A DNA stretch of 12,424 nucleotides from an uncultured Verrucomicrobia subdivision 3 bacterium (GTDB taxonomy: Bacteria > Verrucomicrobiota > Verrucomicrobiae > Limisphaerales > UBA11358), in contig CAIXPZ010000152.1 in NCBI GenBank assembly GCA_903921455.1, forward strand, positions 1 through 12,424, given 5' to 3'. Shown one piece after another: positions 8,250 through 12,424 of this stretch (positions within the stretch are counted from its first letter, which is position 1; every line of letters begins with the position of its first letter). The notes beneath the pieces were generated by a model. The model was not told the origin of the DNA. It saw only the letters and a list, made by a program, of their open reading frames with translations, and did no database searches. Position numbers and translations under genes: made by a program.

Positions 8250-8285
8250 GCTATTCTCTGGTTTGTAAATTATTTTTTATGGGAG

Positions 8286-9551
8286 TTATTCACCAGTTTT
8301 GGCCGGTGTTAGATTGACCAACGACAACACCCACGAGCCATGCTTCTGCTGGTTGCGAGCGTGCAATTCGGCATCATACGGTTTTTTATCCACGATGATG
8401 CGAAAGACGATTTTGAGTAGCCTTTGAGCCAGGCACCGCAGGGCACAGGCGTGACTCATGCCTTCGGCGCGCTTCTTGTTGTAATAAACCTCCCCCCACG
8501 GGCTGGCGCGGTGGAAAGTATCCGCCCACAGATGGACGGTGTGGCGTAAAAATTTGTCGCAGGCCCGCCGCATTTTGACCGTGTGGTGCTGGCCGGATTG
8601 GAAACTGATGGGGGCAGTGCCCGCGAACGCTTGCAGCACCTCCGGATTGTTGGCATACCTGCCGGGGTCGGAACCGATGGCGGCCAGCAGACGCGGGGCG
8701 AGTTTCGTTTTGGCTCCGGGCAGGGACGCAAACAGATGATGATCGGGATGCTGCGCAAAAAGCTCTGCAATTTTTTGACGATAGTCGTCCAGTTGCTGCT
8801 GCAAAGTTCGCAACAGCTTGCACAAGCTCACGGCCAGATGGCTTTTGACTTCAGTGATCGCGGCGGAGCCCTTGAACTGGTCAGCCCCGGCAAATACTTG
8901 GAGCCGATGTTCCAACGTGGCCGGCCGCCAGAGACGATGCAGGTGTAAAAACTTTTGCCAGCGCCGCTGACCGGCCTTGGTCAAGGCAGTTGGTGTGGGG
9001 AACGCGATGATGAAATCCCAAGTGTAGGATTGGGTCCAGTCATCGAAAGCCTCCAAAGCAGCGGGATAGTATTCGACCAATGCCTGCTGGAGTTGATTGA
9101 CCAGTTGTGTGCGTTGCGAAATCAAAACCACTTCATCCTGACACAGCCACTTGAGCTTGAGGCTGGCGTCGTCGGTAAGCTTTAGCGGCTTCCATTCATG
9201 TCCGTCCAGGCGCAACGCCTCGGCAAGCGCCCACGCATCCACATGGTCGGACTTGGCACCGCTGGGCATTTTGCGTTGCCGGTAACTTTTGGCCGCCACT
9301 GGGTTGACCGGATAGACCGTGCACTCATGTTGGAGCAAGTGATCCACCGCTGCCCCCTGATTGGTTTCAATCGCGAAGGCCAGACCGGTGAAGGCTGCCG
9401 TTTTATCCCGAAACTTCTGCCAGCCGCTCCGGGTGTGATCAAACTGAAAGTCGGCGACGATTTGTCCTTGTAGATCCACCACGACCACGGCGTGATGCTC
9501 ACGCCCCCAATCGAAGCCGCCATAACTGGTGATTTGTTGCGACGATTTCAT
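8286..9551 (-). CDS. IS110-family DEDD transposase/recombinase
   Basis: This encodes a 421-aa recombinase that moves the element with an RNA guide. The N-terminal RuvC-like DEDD domain shows D14 in GGFDWG, E62 in AIETNQG and D102/D105 in KSDHVDAWALAE. A helical middle part follows (about 125-265). The C-terminal Transposase_20-type domain shows SLPGAKTKLAPRLLAAIG at 276-293, FAGTAPISFQSG at 309-320 and a conserved tail to about 388. S319 of QSG is the best candidate for the serine that joins DNA in this family (inference). The start ATG 9551-9549 is chosen because AAAGGA lies six bases upstream. A longer in-frame reading to 9962 would run through the RNA leader and out of the element, so it is rejected. 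Length and both domains are complete. Confidence 0.92.
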   Translation of the reverse strand: MKSSQQITSYGGFDWGREHHAVVVVDLQGQIVADFQFDHTRSGWQKFRDKTAAFTGLAFAIETNQGAAVDHLLQHECTVYPVNPVAAKSYRQRKMPSGAKSDHVDAWALAEALRLDGHEWKPLKLTDDASLKLKWLCQDEVVLISQRTQLVNQLQQALVEYYPAALEAFDDWTQSYTWDFIIAFPTPTALTKAGQRRWQKFLHLHRLWRPATLEHRLQVFAGADQFKGSAAITEVKSHLAVSLCKLLRTLQQQLDDYRQKIAELFAQHPDHHLFASLPGAKTKLAPRLLAAIGSDPGRYANNPEVLQAFAGTAPISFQSGQHHTVKMRRACDKFLRHTVHLWADTFHRASPWGEVYYNKKRAEGMSHACALRCLAQRLLKIVFRIIVDKKPYDAELHARNQQKHGSWVLSLVNLTPAKTGE

Positions 9552-9557
9552 AATGTT

Positions 9558-9563
9558 TCCTTT
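9558..9563 (-). promoter_or_regulatory. Ribosome-binding site of the IS110 transposase
   Basis: AAAGGA on the minus strand lies six bases before ATG 9551-9549. It decides the start against the in-frame upstream ATG at 9575, which has no such site. Confidence 0.7.
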
Positions 9564-9582
9564 CTTGTTTGGCATCGTGACG

Positions 9583-9646
9583 CTGTCGTGAGTCGACCTA
9601 ATATAGGGAGCCTCGCAGGCTGTCATTCTCTCAGACTTTTTGACAG
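9583..9646 (-). ncRNA. Donor-binding loop of the bridge RNA
   Basis: The stems are 9583-9587 with 9642-9646, and 9591-9594 with 9634-9637. The left guide (RNA AGAGAAT, 9625-9631) equals the transposase-sense sequence of the element end at 8253-8259. The right guide (RNA ATATTAGG, 9597-9604) is complementary to the transposase-sense sequence of the other end at 9859-9866. The cap hairpin is 9609-9621. Confidence 0.82.
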
Positions 9647-9652
9647 GCGCCG

Positions 9653-9719
9653 CCAAGCGGGCCGGTGAGCTCGCGGTGATCCTTGCAGGATTTGGCTTCG
9701 CGGACCGTGATCCGCTTGG
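9653..9719 (-). ncRNA. Target-binding loop of the bridge RNA
   Basis: The outer stem is 9653-9660 with 9712-9719, and the inner stem 9663-9666 with 9704-9707. The left guide (RNA GCGAAGC, 9695-9701) equals the transposase-sense strand of the flank at 9866-9872. The right guide (RNA CCGCGAGCT, 9668-9676) is complementary to the transposase-sense strand of the flank at 8244-8252. The cap hairpin is 9679-9691. Polarity of both guides is as described for IS621. Confidence 0.85.
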
Positions 9720-9865
9720 GGCGATGCCGCCAGAATTTTTATATTCCAACGGCAAATTTTGTGCATAACTTTTTTCGCGCGCGGCACGTTTATTCACCAC
9801 AGGCTGCGGGGATCTCCCATGAGATCTCCTCGCCAGTGATGAAGTAACCGTGTAAACCATATTAG

Positions 9866-9894
9866 GCTTCGCCACGGCCAGGACATCGGCAATA
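9866..9894. repeat. Right half of the interrupted REP-like hairpin and its spacer
   Basis: GCTTCGCCACGGCC at 9866-9879 completes the fourth hairpin whose left half is at 8242-8252; GCCG pairs with CGGC. The spacer AGGACATCGGCAATA (9880-9894) matches the array spacers. A degenerate further unit may follow: GTCGTGAG at 9895, then AGCACG (9901-9906) pairing with CGTGCT (9919-9924). Confidence 0.75.
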
Positions 9895-9924
9895 GTCGTG
9901 AGCACGTCCAGCTTTCGCCGTGCT

Positions 9925-10247
9925 GCGCTTGCAAAACTTTCCGTCCTCACTGCAAAAACCAATTAGTCTGACCTCCACCGTTTTATTTTCCACTGCGTTG
10001 CACCCAAATCGTTGTAAGTCAGAAAAGGTCAACACGCCGAATTTCTTCAAGTGCGTTTTTAATCATTCCCGCTGCTGTCGTATTCAGCCTATCGCCCTTT
10101 CTGGGCCGACTTCACCGAGGGGCCTTCGTGGTTCCCTCCGACGGGATTCCTCCCACGGGCCGCCGTCGGTTGCGCGGCCTTGCTTCAGTGCAGGGCGATA
10201 GACCGAATACGAACAATCAAGCGCGGGAACTCTGGAAAAAAAACACT
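9925..10247. other. Gene-free stretch upstream of the radC gene row
   Basis: I call no gene here. The left part (9925-10077) is plain sequence with T-rich stretches, and the right part is the 135-bp inverted-repeat element described separately. A promoter for the rightward gene row probably lies here, but I cannot place it. Confidence 0.5.
10078..10212. repeat. 135-bp element with 20-bp imperfect inverted ends
   Basis: The left end, 10078-10097, and the right end, 10193-10212, are inverted copies matching at 18 of 20 positions, including TATCGCCC/GGGCGATA and TCGTATTC/GAATACGA. A second perfect stem, CCGACGG 10138-10144 with CCGTCGG 10163-10169, lies inside. No target duplication is visible. 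It may be a miniature mobile element, or a structured RNA or DNA regulatory element in the leader of the next gene, whose start is 35 bases away. Confidence 0.6.
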
Positions 10248-10616
10248 ATGAAAAATCCAAAACCAATTTTAAGCCAGGGGCTCCTGAGCCGATCCGAACA
10301 ATCATCGGGGCAAGCCGGGGAGGCAGCCAAATACATTGTTATTTTGTGGAATCAGAAGGAGCAGGTTGTCGCGTTTCCCAACCGCGTGCAGCACGCCGAG
10401 GTTTTCAAATACACCAAGCAGGAAGCCCCACACATTCAGCTAATCAGCGCAGGCTTTTTTATCGCCGACGGTGATGCCCTCTGGGTTGGCGGCGAAAGCA
10501 CTTCATTGGATTTGAAGTCCCGCCCGCAGGACACCGACTTGCTGAAATCATTCCTTGTCAGCCAAGACCGCAGCCTTTGGGATTTGACTCTTTTGACCGC
10601 CGGAGGTGCCCAGTGA
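10248..10616 (+). CDS. Hypothetical island protein upstream of radC
   Basis: This encodes a 122-aa soluble protein that I do not recognise. After a short polar N-terminus (about 30 residues, Ser/Gln-rich) it has an alternating strand/helix pattern, with YIVILWNQKEQVVAFPN near residue 40 and FFIADGDALWVGGES near 75. The start ATG 10248 has only a weak GGAA-like site; it is preferred to an upstream in-frame start at 10128 because the latter would read through the inverted-repeat element. Its stop overlaps the next start (GTGA at 10613-10616), so it is translated together with the RadC-like protein. The family is likely one of the many island-borne orphans that travel with radC. Confidence 0.7.
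   Translation: MKNPKPILSQGLLSRSEQSSGQAGEAAKYIVILWNQKEQVVAFPNRVQHAEVFKYTKQEAPHIQLISAGFFIADGDALWVGGESTSLDLKSRPQDTDLLKSFLVSQDRSLWDLTLLTAGGAQ
10602..10607 (+). promoter_or_regulatory. Ribosome-binding site deciding the radC start
   Basis: GGAGGT lies five bases before GTG 10613. It rules out the in-frame TTG at 10577, which would lie upstream of this site. Confidence 0.75.
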
Positions 10617-11134
10617 ACACGGACACCAACACGCCCAATTTACCCGGCATTGAGAGCCTTGTGCAGCCGTTCAAGTTCCAATCACAGCCGCATGAATACA
10701 AGGTGACCGCCTTGCGCGAATGTCCCACGCCGATGGATTTGCAGACATGCGACACGCCCGACAAGGTTGCGGCCTACTGGCATCTTCACATCGCCACCAA
10801 TTCCTACCACGATCCAGAAAGAGAATGCTTGGCTGTGATACTTTTGAACACCCGCCGCCGTGCCAAGGGACACCAGCTTGTTTCCATCGGGACGCTGGAC
10901 ACGCTGCTTGTCAGCCCGACCTCTGTTTTCCGGCTCGCGGTGATGACTTCAGCGGCATCAATCGTTTTGGCACATCAGCATCCGTCAGGGGACTGCCAAC
11001 CATCGGAAGCCGATATTAAAGTGACGCGCGACCTCATCCGCGCCGGACAGCTCCTTAAAATCGAAGTTTGCGACCATGTGGTAATTGGCCGTCCGAATTT
11101 TTCCAGTCTCCGCTCGCTTGGCTACTTCTATTGA
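10613..11134 (+). CDS. radC: RadC-like JAB/MPN+ (JAMM) domain protein
   Basis: This encodes a 173-aa protein with the RadC-type JAMM metal site: E71 in ERECLAVILLN, H121-x-H123 in HQHPSG, S131 and D134 in PSEAD, followed by the typical DHVVIG strand and the SLRSLGYFY end. The N-terminal helix-hairpin-helix part of full chromosomal RadC is absent, so this is the short form common on plasmids, phages and genomic islands. The fold is that of metal-dependent (iso)peptidases; the substrate of RadC proteins is not established, and the old role in DNA repair is doubtful. It starts with GTG overlapping the stop of the preceding gene and is followed seven bases later by the next one. It looks metal-binding competent. 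Confidence 0.88.
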   Translation: MNTDTNTPNLPGIESLVQPFKFQSQPHEYKVTALRECPTPMDLQTCDTPDKVAAYWHLHIATNSYHDPERECLAVILLNTRRRAKGHQLVSIGTLDTLLVSPTSVFRLAVMTSAASIVLAHQHPSGDCQPSEADIKVTRDLIRAGQLLKIEVCDHVVIGRPNFSSLRSLGYFY

Positions 11135-11141
11135 GATTTTT

Positions 11142-11438
11142 ATGCGACACACCAAGCGAATCCCCAACGACAAAGCCCAGACCGAGTTTTTCGGCATCGT
11201 CTGGCTGACCAGTGAAACCCATCCCCACCGGCTCCGGGCGGGCGATGTCATCCGTTACGACGGCAAACTGGCCCGCATCGTTCGGGTGAATGACAGCAAC
11301 GCCGTAGTCGTTATGAATCGGCCAGTTCGCCAGTTTGAAACTCGTTTTCGCGGGCCGGTGAAGTTTCAGCCAGCGCCCGCCAGGTTCTACATCTCACCAG
11401 AGTCGGAATGCGAAATCCTCAACCGAAAAATTAAATGA
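11142..11438 (+). CDS. Small hypothetical island protein
   Basis: This encodes a 98-aa basic protein of unknown family. The central part (LRAGDVIRYDGKLARIVRVNDSNAVVVMNRP, about residues 31-61) reads as a small all-beta barrel like those of SH3-type or plasmid accessory proteins; that is a guess from pattern. The start ATG 11142 is seven bases after the radC stop. An earlier in-frame start would lie within radC and has no ribosome-binding site. The stop overlaps the next start by ATGA (11435-11438), so it belongs to the same transcript. Confidence 0.7.
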   Translation: MRHTKRIPNDKAQTEFFGIVWLTSETHPHRLRAGDVIRYDGKLARIVRVNDSNAVVVMNRPVRQFETRFRGPVKFQPAPARFYISPESECEILNRKIK

Positions 11439-11809
11439 TTATGACCACCACCACACCACAACGCCCGCCATGTGATTGCGGGAATCCCAATGCCGACTGG
11501 CACGGCGACCGCACCGGCCAGCGTGAATACATGTGCGCCCAATGCTGGCAGGAAAAACAAACCACCAGCCACGCCGCCGCCAAGCCCATCGGCCACCAAT
11601 GGCGCGGCATTTTCCTAGACGGTCCCCAATCTGACCTTGACCCCGAAGGTGAGGAAATTCCCGTGTGGGTCGTTTATGTCGGCAACGACGATGCCGACCC
11701 TGTCGGCACGGTCTATCGCCTCCACCACTACAAGTCCGCCGAGCTTCTGGCCTACCGGATGGCCGAAGACCGGAATCTTGAACTCATCCACGAAGCCATG
11801 CCCGATTGA
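11435..11809 (+). CDS. Small protein with N-terminal zinc ribbon
   Basis: This encodes a 124-aa protein. C13-x-C15 and C34-x-x-C37 (in YMCAQCW) form a likely four-cysteine zinc ribbon. The rest is acidic, with an IPVWVVYVGNDD strand around residue 75 and an HHYKSAELLAYRMAED helix near the end. No family is recognised. The start is ATG 11435 (overlapping the previous stop) or ATG 11441 in the same frame; neither has a clear ribosome-binding site, which fits coupled translation. Cysteine-ribbon proteins of this size often bind nucleic acid, but no substrate can be named here. Confidence 0.7.
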   Translation: MIMTTTTPQRPPCDCGNPNADWHGDRTGQREYMCAQCWQEKQTTSHAAAKPIGHQWRGIFLDGPQSDLDPEGEEIPVWVVYVGNDDADPVGTVYRLHHYKSAELLAYRMAEDRNLELIHEAMPD

Positions 11810-11812
11810 TTT

Positions 11813-12259
11813 ATGAAAACACAGAACACCAACACAACACACACCATGAAAGAAGAACCAACACAGGCCGACCGCGAAAACTTTTTCGGCGGCGTCCTCT
11901 ACGCTTACAGCCGCTCCCAAGCCGTCGCCGACGGCGTGCAGGTTGACGTGACCAAGACGGCCCAAGAGGCGGGAATCAAATTCCCAATGTTCCTGACGCG
12001 GGCAGTTTTCGACAACTACATTGCCGTGCCCGAAGGCGTGACCGGCCAAGACGAAGCCGGAAGATTGTGGGATCTGATTTGGATGACCCGCTTCGCCATC
12101 CTCCGCAGCCTCGGCCACACCGACCGCTTGCCGGTCGCCTTGTATGTTCGCAACGACAACCACCGCGCCAAGCTGGTGAAGCTCATCGCCACTTGCTCCG
12201 CGCTGGACATTGATGACCCGCAGCCCGCTTTGACCCTGATGATGACAGACGAGGACTAA
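11813..12259 (+). CDS. DUF6573-like island protein
   Basis: This encodes a 148-aa protein with the run SRSQAVADGVQVDVTKTAQE, then AGIKFPMFLTRAVF, then QDEAGRLWDLIWMTRFAI. From memory this pattern belongs to the DUF6573 family, which is frequent in mobile islands near radC and of unknown function. No catalytic motif is evident. The start is ATG 11813, three bases after the previous stop, or ATG 11846 in the same frame, which removes a Thr/Asn-rich 11-residue head; the family core begins near residue 17 in either case. It is followed by a terminator-like hairpin. Confidence 0.75.
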   Translation: MKTQNTNTTHTMKEEPTQADRENFFGGVLYAYSRSQAVADGVQVDVTKTAQEAGIKFPMFLTRAVFDNYIAVPEGVTGQDEAGRLWDLIWMTRFAILRSLGHTDRLPVALYVRNDNHRAKLVKLIATCSALDIDDPQPALTLMMTDED

Positions 12260-12267
12260 CCAACAAT

Positions 12268-12292
12268 GGCGCATGGCTCGCACCCATGCGCC
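12268..12292 (+). terminator. Terminator-like hairpin after the DUF6573-like gene
   Basis: GGCGCATGG (12268-12276) and CCATGCGCC (12284-12292) make a perfect 9-bp stem with a 7-nt loop, eight bases after the stop codon. Only GCTTT follows, so the T-tract is weak. It may end the transcript or act as an RNA-stabilising hairpin. Confidence 0.55.
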
Positions 12293-12309
12293 GCTTTCCA
12301 ATTCAATTT

Positions 12310-12424
12310 ATGACCTTGCCCAATTTGACCCGCACCAAGACCGAGGCGCTACAACTCGCCGCCGAGCTTTTCCCCGGCGAACGTGTTGCCGTCGCCCAGT
12401 TGAAACCCGGCACCACGTTCCCGC
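12310..12424 (+). CDS. N-terminus of a further island gene (partial)
   Basis: An open frame from ATG 12310 continues past the right edge; 38 codons are visible. The product begins MTLPNLTRTKTEALQLAAEL and goes on with a VAVAQLKPGTTFP stretch. It has no ribosome-binding site of note and no recognised family. Orientation and codon style match the preceding genes. It lies 17 bases after the terminator-like hairpin, so it may be a separate unit. Confidence 0.55.
   Translation, partial: MTLPNLTRTKTEALQLAAELFPGERVAVAQLKPGTTFP

Larger units (their letters stand above)
9583..9754 (-). ncRNA. IS110 bridge RNA (predicted)
   Basis: This is the minus-strand leader of the transposase. From 5' (9754) to 3' (9583) it shows three parts. 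First, a 5' stem-loop: TGCCG/CGGCA (9750-9754 with 9725-9729) and GAAT/ATTC inside. Second, the target-binding loop: outer stem CCAAGCGG/CCGCTTGG, inner stem CGGT/ACCG, left guide GCGAAGC, cap hairpin ATCCT-GCA-AGGAT, right guide CCGCGAGCT. Third, the donor-binding loop: outer stems CTGTC/GACAG and AGTC/GACT, left guide AGAGAAT, cap hairpin AGCCT-GCG-AGGCT, right guide ATATTAGG. Guides match the flanks and ends of this very insertion. The span of about 172 nt is close to the 177-nt bridge RNA of IS621. The exact 5' end is unknown; TATGCA at 9762-9767 is a weak -10 candidate. Confidence 0.85.
8250..9868 (-). mobile_element. IS110-family insertion sequence, 1616 bp, inserted in a REP-like hairpin loop
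   Basis: The element is bounded by the direct core GCT at 8250-8252 and 9866-9868; the two core positions are 1616 bp apart. It has no terminal inverted repeats, as usual for IS110. It contains one transposase gene on the minus strand, a long leader on the upstream side (9552-9865) and only about 35 bp after the stop codon. This is the layout of the IS110 group, in which the bridge RNA is encoded upstream of the recombinase. Removing the element while keeping one GCT rejoins TGCCGCGA-GCT-TCGCCACGGCC, a 22-nt unit with a 12-nt inner part like the three neighbouring repeats. That independently supports the boundaries. The reading frame and RNA appear intact, so the element may be active. Confidence 0.85.

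Noticed and set aside
9552..9962. In-frame N-terminal extension of the transposase to 558 residues
   Set aside because: It would translate the bridge RNA and run beyond the element end. The start at 9551 has a proper ribosome-binding site, and the family fold begins there.
9862..10050. 62-codon frame on the minus strand
   Set aside because: It starts outside and ends inside the repeat flank; no motif or ribosome-binding site supports it.
10078..10212. Integron attC site or retron RNA
   Set aside because: There is no GTTRRRY/RYYYAAC pair at the ends and no reverse transcriptase or integrase gene nearby.
11615..12301. 228-codon frame on the minus strand
   Set aside because: It lies opposite two well-supported genes with ATGA-type coupling and shows a low-complexity composition typical of antisense frames.

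Overview
The window is a stretch of bacterial accessory genome with moderately high GC. The style of the IS110 transposase and of the small island proteins suggests Verrucomicrobiota or a related phylum. That is an inference, because no rRNA or core marker gene is present.

Layout. (1) 1-7137 looks like the restriction end of a DNA phosphorothioation (Dnd/Dpt) defence locus. It holds the tail of an upstream gene, a 193-aa unassigned protein, and a 1751-aa DptH-like protein joined to it by an ATGA overlap. The DptH-like protein has a candidate PD-(D/E)xK nuclease motif and a complete C-terminal FtsK-type motor. A DndA-like cysteine desulfurase converges on this operon from the minus strand. The remaining dnd/dpt genes are not in the window. 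(2) 7138-7946 holds a small broken-looking reading frame and a putative DNA-binding protein with an internal duplication. (3) 7947-8249 carries a tandem array of REP-like bulged hairpins about 36 bp apart, whose stems differ between copies by compensatory changes. (4) 8250-9868 is an IS110-family insertion sequence, inserted in the loop of the fourth hairpin of that array. (5) 9869-10247 is gene-free and contains a 135-bp element with 20-bp inverted ends. (6) 10248-12424 is a compact rightward row of small island genes: a hypothetical protein, a RadC-like JAMM protein, a hypothetical protein, a zinc-ribbon protein, a DUF6573-like protein, a terminator-like hairpin, and the start of another gene.

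The strongest finding is in the IS110 leader. Minus-strand 9583-9754 reads as a bridge RNA of about 172 nt, with a 5' stem-loop and two guide-bearing internal loops. The first loop has guides of 7 and 9 nt that match the two sides of the interrupted hairpin. The second has guides of 7 and 8 nt that match the two ends of the element. Both loops are capped by 5-bp hairpins of the same shape. Removing the element with one copy of a 3-bp GCT core restores a repeat unit of exactly the family's length, so boundaries, target and guide assignment support each other. Bridge RNAs are known for this family; the element, its guides and the repeat it targets were read here directly from the sequence.
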